This document shows, one piece after another, positions 15,132 through 21,694 of a stretch of DNA of 21,694 nucleotides. The notes under the pieces are model-generated. The model saw only the letters and a list, made by a program, of their open reading frames with translations, was not told the origin of the DNA and made no database searches. The stretch comes from Deferribacterales bacterium UBA4806. GTDB taxonomy: Bacteria; Chrysiogenota; Deferribacteres; Deferribacterales; UBA228. Position 1 is the stretch's first letter. Each line of letters begins with the position of its first letter. Location: the NCBI GenBank assembly GCA_002402635.1, contig DHGE01000136.1:2244-23937 (forward strand), read 5' to 3'. Made by a program: the position numbers and the translations under genes.

Positions 15132-15899
15132 CTAAATTAATTCTTTTATTTGCGTATAAAAGTTTTTTAAATAGGGTGAATAACATGCAATGTTATTAAT
15201 TTTTACATAATAACATGAAAGCATTAAGCGCTCTGCTATATCATTAATGCCATACTGCGTATCTCCATATATGGAGTGACCTATATAAGACAAGTGAGCT
15301 CTTATCTGATGTCTTAAACCCTTTTTTATAATAATTTTCACTATTGTTGAGCTTGAATATCTTTTAATTGGTATAACTGTTGTTATGTTATTACCAGGTT
15401 GATCCAGAGTTTTTACTTTTTTCCTTTTCTTATAATCAATTGCCTTATTGATTAATAATTTATCTTTTATAATACCATGCACGAAAGATATATAATGTTT
15501 TTCCTCATCATATACCATAAAAGAATTGTTTATTGCTGCTATTAAGCCATCTGTTTGATAGTCAAGCCTTGATATGAGTTTGAAATTTGGATATTTTTGG
15601 TAGATAATATCATATAAGGTAAAGCCCTCCTCAAGTCTGTGTCTTTCAGTATGGACAAAAGCTGGTTTGTATAAAAATATTATGTTATTATTTTTTTTAA
15701 TAATATATTTTTCATAGTCAATATTAGTGATAGAAGAATTTTTAATGTTTAATTTGATAACTGTTGATTTATATTCAATTAAATCTATATTTTTAAAAAC
15801 TCGATTATTATTTACAATTACAAAACCGGATTTTAAATATTTTTTTGCGGCTCTTTTAGAAATGTTGTATTTTTTTGAAATTACATCGATCAATTTCAT
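15132..15899 (-). CDS. RluA-family 23S rRNA/tRNA pseudouridine synthase
   Basis: This is a 255-residue protein. An S4-like RNA-binding start (residues 1-50, with KKYLKSGFVIVNN) is followed by the RluA catalytic fold: LYKPAFVHTERHR (76-88), SRLDYQTDGLIAA (110-122) with catalytic Asp113, then RHQIRAHLSYIGHSIYGDTQYG near the end. It converts uridine to pseudouridine in a structured RNA; the target site cannot be read from sequence. The usual RLDxxTSG has a TDG variant here. It is slightly short, with an AT-driven lysine/isoleucine bias. It is transcribed away from surE and converges on cls. Confidence 0.85.
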   Translation of the reverse strand: MKLIDVISKKYNISKRAAKKYLKSGFVIVNNNRVFKNIDLIEYKSTVIKLNIKNSSITNIDYEKYIIKKNNNIIFLYKPAFVHTERHRLEEGFTLYDIIYQKYPNFKLISRLDYQTDGLIAAINNSFMVYDEEKHYISFVHGIIKDKLLINKAIDYKKRKKVKTLDQPGNNITTVIPIKRYSSSTIVKIIIKKGLRHQIRAHLSYIGHSIYGDTQYGINDIAERLMLSCYYVKINNIACYSPYLKNFYTQIKELI

Positions 15900-15935
15900 T
15901 TAAATAACAATATTCAAATATTATAAAATGACAAG

Positions 15936-15960
15936 AATATATAGAGGTTTTCTATATATT
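15936..15960. repeat. Perfect inverted repeat between rluA-type gene and surE
   Basis: AATATATAGA (15936-15945) and its exact reverse complement TCTATATATT (15951-15960) flank the 5-base centre GGTTT. The right arm runs into the TTGACA -35 box of the surE promoter by two bases, so a protein bound here could block or recruit RNA polymerase. It sits in the control region shared by two divergent genes. It could be an operator or a chance AT-rich palindrome. Confidence 0.5.
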
Positions 15961-15987
15961 GACATATAATGTTTTAAGTATTAAATA
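15959..15987 (+). promoter_or_regulatory. Candidate promoter for the surE operon
   Basis: A perfect TTGACA at 15959-15964 is followed after 17 bases by TAAATA at 15982-15987, 19 bases before the surE ATG. The -35 box is excellent and the -10 box weak, a combination often seen in regulated promoters. It would drive surE and the overlapping TPR-ExbB-ExbD-TonB genes. Confidence 0.4.
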
Positions 15988-16006
15988 CCTTAATTCAGGG
16001 AGTATT

Positions 16007-16774
16007 ATGAAAATATTGATAACTAATGATGATGGCATATATTCAAAGGGAATATATGCTCTTTATATTGCATTAAAAAGTGTGGGTGATGTATACGTTG
16101 TAGCACCTATTACAGAACAATCTGCTGTTGGTCACGCTATAACAATCAATAACCCTTTAAAAATAACAAAAGTATACAGAAAAAACAAATATTTTGGTAT
16201 TGGTGTACATGGCACTCCTGCAGATTGCGTTAAATTAGCATTCTGTGATTTATTGAATGATCGGATTGATCTAGTTGTCTCAGGGATAAATCATGGTGCG
16301 AATTTATGTAATAATATAATATATTCAGGAACTGTTTCTGCGGCTACTGAAGGGTCAATGCTAGGGGTAAGATCTTTTGCTGTAAGTTTAGCCTCAATTG
16401 AATATAATGATTTTGAAGTTGCTGCTCAATTTGCATCTTTTTTTTCAAACTATATTATGGATTTACAAATTAGTAATAGTGTTACATTTAATATAAATAT
16501 TCCTCCACTGCAGAAACATGAAATAAAGGGGTGGAAGTGGACTATACAAGGGAAAACCAAATATATGGATACCTTTGAAAAGCGCTTTGATCCTAAAGGG
16601 AATACCTACTATTGGATGGTTGGTGAGAGAAATATAATTATAGGCGGTCCTGATGATGATGATACAGCAGTTAGACAGGGTTATATAAGTGTTACCCCTC
16701 TACATTATGATCTATGCGACTATAAAAGTTTTGAAAAATTTCGCTCTATAGAACCTGGTGGTAAGCATTTCTAA
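16007..16774 (+). CDS. surE: 5'/3'-nucleotidase SurE
   Basis: This is a 255-residue phosphatase of nucleoside monophosphates. It begins MKILITNDDGI and continues with SAVGH, GTPADCVKLAF, SGINHGANL, NIIYSGTVSAATEG and a C-terminal SVTPLHYDL. With the ATG at 16007, the metal- and phosphate-binding residues fall at D8, D9, S39 and N95, exactly the positions described for the family. A longer in-frame reading from a TTG at 15959 is rejected because that TTG is part of the promoter and the CAGGGAGT ribosome site lies just before 16007. The 3' end overlaps the possible GTG start of the TPR gene. SurE is usually a survival and stress gene in stationary phase. Confidence 0.95.
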   Translation: MKILITNDDGIYSKGIYALYIALKSVGDVYVVAPITEQSAVGHAITINNPLKITKVYRKNKYFGIGVHGTPADCVKLAFCDLLNDRIDLVVSGINHGANLCNNIIYSGTVSAATEGSMLGVRSFAVSLASIEYNDFEVAAQFASFFSNYIMDLQISNSVTFNINIPPLQKHEIKGWKWTIQGKTKYMDTFEKRFDPKGNTYYWMVGERNIIIGGPDDDDTAVRQGYISVTPLHYDLCDYKSFEKFRSIEPGGKHF

Positions 16775-16778
16775 GTTT

Positions 16779-19418
16779 ATGTTTTGCAGATTTAATATTA
16801 CTTTTCTTTTTATTATTGCTTTGCTAGTTAAGCTTCTGGGAGCAATAGAAGTACCAGAGGTTTCATTCTATGGTGAAGAAATATCGTCATATTATGTTGG
16901 ACCTTCTTTTGCAGCAGTTGATATTGCCTATGATAATAAAACTTCTTATGAGACATATTTAGAGAAAATAACCATTGAGTCAAAGACTTTAAAAGAAAGC
17001 GAGTATGAAACAAAAAAACCTGGTTTTATGTATTCAGGCAAATTTTTAACAGGTTTTGCATCAATATTTGTTGGAGATAAAGCATTTAGAAATTATATAG
17101 TGAAAAAATTTTTAAATAAAGATTATTATGCTGTTATTAATGGGTATAATGATTATAAAGAGAAATTAGAGGATTCTCAATATGTTGATGAAGTAAATTT
17201 ATTATATAGCCTTTCACTGAAAATGACTGGGAACATATCAAAGGCAGTTGATAATTTAATAGAAATGTCAAAAAAAGATAATGAATTTGCAATATATGCA
17301 CAGGATGATCTCTTTAAATATTTATATGAAATAAGAGATTATGATAAAATATTAGAAATTAAGGAGAATATTGTTAAATTTTCACCTTACAGTCTCTATA
17401 TAACATTGAAGATTTTATTGGAAAAAAATAAATTCAGAGAGATCATTGACTTATTGAACGCAAATAATATCAAAGATAGTCTTTTTGAGCAATTTGCAAT
17501 AATTGCCTATTATTATGAAGGTGAGTATAGTAATGTTTTGCAGTATAAAAATTCCGCTACTAAAGATACCATTTTCTTTGTAATAGATGCTGCAATAAAC
17601 ATGTCAGACATAGATTATGCTAAAAGTTTAATGAACACATTGAGTGATAATGAAATGATTAATTATTTTAATGGAAGATTAGCGATCTTAGATGATAACA
17701 TAAATGAACTTGAAAGATGTACTAACTCCCTCAGTAAAGATAAAAATAGATTAAATTTAATGTTTCTTTATTTACAGAAATATTTTCCAAATATTGATTT
17801 GGCTTTCTTAGATGCTATAAATTATAATGACATGTCTTATAAGGATTATGTATATTTTTATTCTGCCCTTTATTCTTTAAAGCAGAAAGATTATTTAACA
17901 ACTGCTAGTTTTTTACAACGAATAACATTTAACCCCGATCTTATAAAAGAAGCAAATTTTTACTTAGGAATGGCCTATATAAACTTAGATAAAGAAAGAG
18001 CAAAACATTATTTAATGAAATATATAAACGATGGAAATAATAAAAAGAAAATAAACACAGCAAGATATTTTTTGGGTAATCTTTACTTAGTCGAGGGGAA
18101 CACAAATAATGCTCTTGTTATAACAAGTAGCTGCGAAGAACCCTATTGCATTGACTTAAAAGCTAGAATATTTATAAATAGAGGTGATTATGACAAGGCA
18201 ATTAAGCTAGCAAATATGCTTGATAATGATAGAAAGTATTATTATTACGGTGTTAATTTTTATAGTAAAAAAGAATATGAAAAAGCTTTAGAAAATCTCA
18301 GGAAAATTGAAAAACCTGATGTAGAGACTAATAAATTAATTATGTTAACCTATTTTAAACTTAATAGAGTTAATGATGCTCTGGGTGTTTTGAATAAATA
18401 TAAAGAATTGCCAGCTTTTAAGAAAGAGGCTGTAGACTATCTTTTTTTAACCGGTGATTATGAGCGAGTTTTAGGTTTAACATCCGACGAGAAAAGTCCA
18501 TATTTATTATTGATTAGAGCAAAATCTCTATATTCTTTAAAAAAATATAAAGACTCTCTGGATGTTTTTGAAAAATTGCTTAAGAATAGAGAGTATCTTT
18601 ATGATGTGATACTTAGCCTTATAAATATATATGATAAGCTATATAAAGGCGATGAGTACATTGAAAAAAGTCTTGCTTTGATAAATAAATATAATTTTGA
18701 TAAGAAGGATGAGCTTCTTGTTAAACTTATAAACCAAACAACGGAAGAAAATGTTAATTTATCAATAGGGCTTATTAATTATTTCTTGGATCAGTTTAAA
18801 CAATCGATTTATCTAGATGATGTATATTTGGCTAGAGCAAAAGTATTTCATAGTATTAAAAAGGATGATCAATGTATAACTGATACGAATTATCTATTAA
18901 AGAAAGATCCTGGTAATATTGAAGCTTTATATATTCAGGCAATATGTTATGAAAGTGTTGATAAAAATATTGCTGGCAAAGTGTATACAAAATTAATTGA
19001 AAATGAAAATCCCTATACTAATTTGGGCTATAAAAAGATAGTGGAATTATCTAATGATAAAAAAGCATTATTAAAAGCTGCGAATTATTTTAAAAATAGT
19101 GAGGAGCAACTTTATATTAGTGCCATGATAAAATATGTAGATTTGGAAGATATAGAAAAATTATCAGAATATGAAGAATTTATTAATAAGTTAAAAAGTT
19201 ATAAAAACCCAAAAATTATATCAGTGGGTTATTATTTATATGGAAAATTGTTAGAAGGTAAAAAGCAATATAGTAAGGCAACAGACAATTATATGAAAGC
19301 ATATTATTTATACGAAAAATCAGAATACGCTAAAAAATCTTTAAAACGTGCTTATGAAATTTATAAAAAAATGAATGATGAAGTATCAGCAAACAAAGTA
19401 AAAAAAATGTTAAAATAA
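16779..19418 (+). CDS. Large periplasmic TPR-repeat protein upstream of ExbB/ExbD/TonB
   Basis: This is an approximately 879-residue protein with a signal-peptide start (MFCRFN, then FLFIIALLVKLLGA). It is followed by long alpha-helical repeats of TPR type through most of its length, clearest at the end (GYYLYGKLLEGKKQYSKATD followed by a second YEKSEYAKKSLKRAYEIYKK helix pair). It has no catalytic motif. It is most likely an exported scaffold that holds partner proteins. The downstream ExbB, ExbD and TonB genes follow after only 12, 2 and -4 bases, so it probably works with that motor, as TPR proteins do in some TonB2-type systems. A GTG at 16758, overlapping surE by 17 bases, is an alternative start that adds seven residues. 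Neither start has a good Shine-Dalgarno. Confidence 0.8.
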   Translation: MFCRFNITFLFIIALLVKLLGAIEVPEVSFYGEEISSYYVGPSFAAVDIAYDNKTSYETYLEKITIESKTLKESEYETKKPGFMYSGKFLTGFASIFVGDKAFRNYIVKKFLNKDYYAVINGYNDYKEKLEDSQYVDEVNLLYSLSLKMTGNISKAVDNLIEMSKKDNEFAIYAQDDLFKYLYEIRDYDKILEIKENIVKFSPYSLYITLKILLEKNKFREIIDLLNANNIKDSLFEQFAIIAYYYEGEYSNVLQYKNSATKDTIFFVIDAAINMSDIDYAKSLMNTLSDNEMINYFNGRLAILDDNINELERCTNSLSKDKNRLNLMFLYLQKYFPNIDLAFLDAINYNDMSYKDYVYFYSALYSLKQKDYLTTASFLQRITFNPDLIKEANFYLGMAYINLDKERAKHYLMKYINDGNNKKKINTARYFLGNLYLVEGNTNNALVITSSCEEPYCIDLKARIFINRGDYDKAIKLANMLDNDRKYYYYGVNFYSKKEYEKALENLRKIEKPDVETNKLIMLTYFKLNRVNDALGVLNKYKELPAFKKEAVDYLFLTGDYERVLGLTSDEKSPYLLLIRAKSLYSLKKYKDSLDVFEKLLKNREYLYDVILSLINIYDKLYKGDEYIEKSLALINKYNFDKKDELLVKLINQTTEENVNLSIGLINYFLDQFKQSIYLDDVYLARAKVFHSIKKDDQCITDTNYLLKKDPGNIEALYIQAICYESVDKNIAGKVYTKLIENENPYTNLGYKKIVELSNDKKALLKAANYFKNSEEQLYISAMIKYVDLEDIEKLSEYEEFINKLKSYKNPKIISVGYYLYGKLLEGKKQYSKATDNYMKAYYLYEKSEYAKKSLKRAYEIYKKMNDEVSANKVKKMLK

Positions 19419-19430
19419 AGGGAGTGAAAA

Positions 19431-20036
19431 ATGGTTGAACTGTTTAGAGCAGGTGGCATTATAATGTGGCCTATTTTATTTTTGTCAGTTCTCTCTTTGG
19501 CAATATTTCTAGAGAGGCTTATTTTTTTAAGGCCGAAGAGATATGTGCCCGAGGATTTTACCTATAGGCTTTTTGGAGCACTGAAAAATAAAGCATTTGA
19601 GGAAGCTAGGATTATTTGTGATAATAACAAATCTTCAACTTCAAAAATATGTAAAGAAATTCTAGAAAACACAGATTTGCCCATTAGTAGATTATTGGAA
19701 TTAGCTGAGGATGCCGGAAGGTCTGAAAGCAGAGAGATAGAAAAATATCTGCCTACACTGCAAATTATAGCAAGTCTGGCGCCCCTCTTTGGTTTCTATG
19801 GGACAGTTTTGGGGATGTTTAAAACATTTGTTGCTATTTCACAACATGGGATGACCAACGTTCAGCCACTAGCGGCTGGTATTTCAGAAGCTATAATTAC
19901 GACTGCGGCAGGGCTTCCCGTAGCAATAATTACTATAATATTTTATTACATAATTAAATATAGAACTGAAAAAATCATTTATTTAATGGAAAGAACAGTT
20001 TCGGATGTTGTTAATACAATATTTAAGGGTGAATAA
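19431..20036 (+). CDS. exbB: MotA/TolQ/ExbB-family proton channel protein
   Basis: This is a 201-residue inner-membrane protein with three helices: about 9-28 (MWPILFLSVLSLAIFLERLI), about 106-127 and about 142-165. The family core is present: LQIIASLAPLFGFYGTVLGM, FKTFVAIS, and ISEAIITTAAGLPVAIITII, which builds the proton path. With ExbD it forms the motor that feeds TonB with energy from the proton gradient. GGGAG lies about seven bases before the ATG. Sequence alone does not separate ExbB from TolQ with certainty; the TonB-like gene two places on and the absence of TolA, TolB and Pal favour ExbB. Confidence 0.9.
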   Translation: MVELFRAGGIIMWPILFLSVLSLAIFLERLIFLRPKRYVPEDFTYRLFGALKNKAFEEARIICDNNKSSTSKICKEILENTDLPISRLLELAEDAGRSESREIEKYLPTLQIIASLAPLFGFYGTVLGMFKTFVAISQHGMTNVQPLAAGISEAIITTAAGLPVAIITIIFYYIIKYRTEKIIYLMERTVSDVVNTIFKGE

Positions 20037-20038
20037 CA

Positions 20039-20449
20039 ATGAATTTTAGAAGAGGAAAGGAAGATAAAAATAACAAGATTGGATTTGATCCTACTCCTCT
20101 TGTTGATATGATGTTTTTATTAATAATATTTGTAATGCTTTCAGCAACCACAATGCAGTATTCAACCTCAATTAGAGTGAATTTACCAAAGGCTGCAAGT
20201 GATAGAAGTGTTATTAAAAAAAATATTATTATTACTATTAATGAAAAAAATATAATTTACGTTGATGGTAAAAGTACTAATAGAAATAATCTTTATGGTT
20301 CATTAAAGAGTATATGGAATAAGAATAAAGATGCGACAGTTATTATTGAGGCTGATAAGAGATCAACACATGGGACAGTAGTATTTGTAATGGATCAATG
20401 TAGGCGTGCAGGATTTGAAAATTTTGCTATTTCAGTTGTAGAAGAATGA
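20039..20449 (+). CDS. exbD: ExbD/TolR-family biopolymer transport protein
   Basis: This is a 136-residue protein with one N-terminal membrane helix containing the proton-carrying aspartate (PLVDMMFLLIIFVML, D23). It is followed by a periplasmic domain with the family pattern LPKAASD...ITINEKNIIYVDGK...VIIEADKRSTHGTVVFVMDQCRRAGFENFAISV, given here in pieces. It pairs with the ExbB-like protein two bases upstream, whose 3' end supplies the AGGGTGA ribosome site. The arrangement is typical for an ExbBD motor. Its stop overlaps the start of the TonB-like gene (ATGA). Confidence 0.9.
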   Translation: MNFRRGKEDKNNKIGFDPTPLVDMMFLLIIFVMLSATTMQYSTSIRVNLPKAASDRSVIKKNIIITINEKNIIYVDGKSTNRNNLYGSLKSIWNKNKDATVIIEADKRSTHGTVVFVMDQCRRAGFENFAISVVEE

Positions 20450-21177
20450 ACTTAACGTTAAGATACACTTGTTCTTTTCTCACATCACTAATTATACATT
20501 TAATTGTTTTATTTTTGATTTCCTTCAATATATTGCCAGAATATCTGAAGGTAAATAAGGAAATTAAGGTAATTCTTATAAAAACACCAGTAAGCAAACC
20601 ATCAGTGAAAGGAGAGAAAAAAATAGAGCATAAATTAACAAATAATGAAAAAAAACAATCAGTTGTGAAGAAAAATACTCAAAGGAGTGAGAATATAGAA
20701 AGACCTATTGTTAATATGCCTGCAATGGATTTGGATGAAAAGATTGAAATTGATTCACCAAAATATAATATTTCACAGAGTAATGAGCTTAAAAATTTAA
20801 AAACTTCTAGTCTTAATGCTTTAAATAAAGAGATAGAGCAAATACAGAAAAATTTAGGAAGTAGTAAAACTGAAAGTATTAATACTGAAGTAATGGATGA
20901 CGATTTTTTTGAATTGAGAAGTCTTTCGAATAAAAACAGAAGACTAGTCTATATACCAGAAAAAAAAGGAGCTTTTAAATTAGAAACAAACACTAATTTA
21001 ATTTTGAGTTTTAATATAGATAAGAGTGGAACACCATATAATATTACTTTTGTCAATCGTTCATTTTCTGAAATAGAAAATATTGCTCTTAATTTTGTCA
21101 AACAATTACGTTTTGAAGCAGTTGATTATGATAGTGTGGACAAAGCAGAAATAGTTTTACATTTCAAAGTTAAATAA
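20446..21177 (+). CDS. TonB-like energy transducer
   Basis: This 243-residue protein is anchored by one N-terminal helix (about 11-30) that contains S14-x3-H18, the Ser/His pairing by which TonB contacts ExbB. A charged, lysine- and glutamine-rich linker follows (about 45-160); it lacks the proline-rich repeats usual in TonB. The last roughly 65 residues fit the TonB C-terminal domain: LILSFNIDKSGTPYNITFVN, then IENIALNFVKQLRFEAVD and a final beta strand. The protein would carry force from the ExbBD motor across the periplasm. No TonB-dependent receptor gene is nearby. It overlaps exbD by four bases, so translation is coupled. A TolA-like role is the main alternative. Confidence 0.82.
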   Translation: MNLTLRYTCSFLTSLIIHLIVLFLISFNILPEYLKVNKEIKVILIKTPVSKPSVKGEKKIEHKLTNNEKKQSVVKKNTQRSENIERPIVNMPAMDLDEKIEIDSPKYNISQSNELKNLKTSSLNALNKEIEQIQKNLGSSKTESINTEVMDDDFFELRSLSNKNRRLVYIPEKKGAFKLETNTNLILSFNIDKSGTPYNITFVNRSFSEIENIALNFVKQLRFEAVDYDSVDKAEIVLHFKVK

Positions 21178-21179
21178 TA

Positions 21180-21694
21180 ATGGAAAAATTAAAAGAAATA
21201 ATAATTGAAAAAATTAAAAAACATGGGCGGATAAATTTTGCAGAATTTATGGAAATGGCCTTATATTACCCTGGGCTAGGATATTACGAAAAATCAAACC
21301 CCTTCGGTGTGACAGGAAGTTATTATACCTCAGTAAATGCATCATCAAGTTTTGGGAGATCTATAGCCCAGAGTTTTTTATATTTTTTTAATACTTTAAA
21401 TATTAAACCCATTATTCTAGAAGTTGGGGCAGGTAGTGGTTTTTTAGCTAAAGATATTTTAGATTATTTTAATTCAACAAATTTTGATATGTATAAAAAA
21501 ATAAAATACTATATCATAGAAAGAAGTGATTATCTTATTTCTGAACAGAAAAAAGTATTGAAGGAACATAGCCATAAAATTGAATGGAAAACATTGGACA
21601 AATTACAAAGGTTTGAAGGAATAATATTTTCTAATGAGTTAATAGATGCTTTTCCTGTACATAGAATTATAAAAATAGATCAAAATGTTAAAGA
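21180..21694 (+). CDS. MidA/NDUFAF7-family SAM-dependent methyltransferase, 5' part
   Basis: The first 171 codons of a gene continue past the right edge. The N-terminus matches the DUF185/NDUFAF7 family: INFAEFMEMALYYPGLGYY, then a GSYYTS and FGRSIA element, the SAM-binding loop LEVGAGSGFLAKDIL, YYIIERSDYL and FSNELIDAFPVHR. The mitochondrial relative methylates an arginine of complex I; bacterial substrates are not settled. The ATG begins two bases after the TonB-like stop with no clear ribosome site, so it is probably the next gene of the same operon. The C-terminal part lies outside the window. Confidence 0.9.
   Translation, partial: MEKLKEIIIEKIKKHGRINFAEFMEMALYYPGLGYYEKSNPFGVTGSYYTSVNASSSFGRSIAQSFLYFFNTLNIKPIILEVGAGSGFLAKDILDYFNSTNFDMYKKIKYYIIERSDYLISEQKKVLKEHSHKIEWKTLDKLQRFEGIIFSNELIDAFPVHRIIKIDQNVK

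Noticed and set aside
15959..16006. N-terminal extension of SurE from a TTG start
   Set aside because: The TTG is the -35 box of the likely promoter, and SurE active-site numbering and the Shine-Dalgarno fit the ATG at 16007.

Overview
The window is very AT-rich (by eye about 30% G+C) and comes from a Gram-negative (diderm) bacterium that probably respires anaerobically. It encodes a heptose-7-phosphate kinase for LPS core, an outer-membrane beta-barrel protein, an ExbB/ExbD/TonB energy-transduction set and a large membrane polyferredoxin. Gene content and base composition would fit a member of the Deferribacterota, but that is only an impression from the protein sequences. Almost everything is chromosomal core or housekeeping. 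No mobile element, CRISPR array or phage gene was seen.

Layout. Positions 1-182 hold the 3' end of an unidentified plus-strand gene that runs into a long hairpin. Positions 256-746 (minus) hold a decayed C-terminal piece of a gamma-glutamyltransferase gene, now split over three reading frames. A plus-strand outer-membrane porin-like gene follows (1000-2589), then tRNA-Leu(CAG) and tRNA-Arg(ACG). A minus-strand gene for a small exported protein ends inside the tRNA-Arg gene. Positions 3615-6732 form a plus-strand cluster: a Tat-exported DUF362 protein, a NapH-NapG-like fusion polyferredoxin and a small cation-efflux-like membrane protein.

Positions 12642 down to 6738 are one tightly packed minus-strand operon: Trm112-like protein, rfaE1, nnr, tsaE, a zinc-ribbon protein and valS. 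It combines LPS heptose synthesis, NAD(P)HX repair, tRNA t6A formation and tRNA charging. It is transcribed from a good promoter at 12692-12720 that lies back to back with a plus-strand promoter. That plus promoter serves a YhcC-type radical SAM gene overlapping a cardiolipin synthase gene. An RluA-type pseudouridine synthase (minus) and surE (plus) then diverge from a short region carrying a perfect inverted repeat over the surE -35 box.

From surE to the window end the plus-strand genes are packed or overlapping: surE, a large periplasmic TPR protein, ExbB, ExbD, a TonB-like protein and the start of a MidA/NDUFAF7-type methyltransferase. The TPR-ExbB-ExbD-TonB set looks like one envelope machine driven by the proton gradient.

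The observations most worth following up are: the polyferredoxin in which a Tat-like twin-arginine segment has become internal through a NapH-NapG fusion; the TPR-coupled TonB module whose TonB lacks a proline-rich spacer; the ggt relic; the 65-nt nnr/tsaE overlap; and the coding region that terminates inside a tRNA gene. None clearly amounts to a wholly new system.
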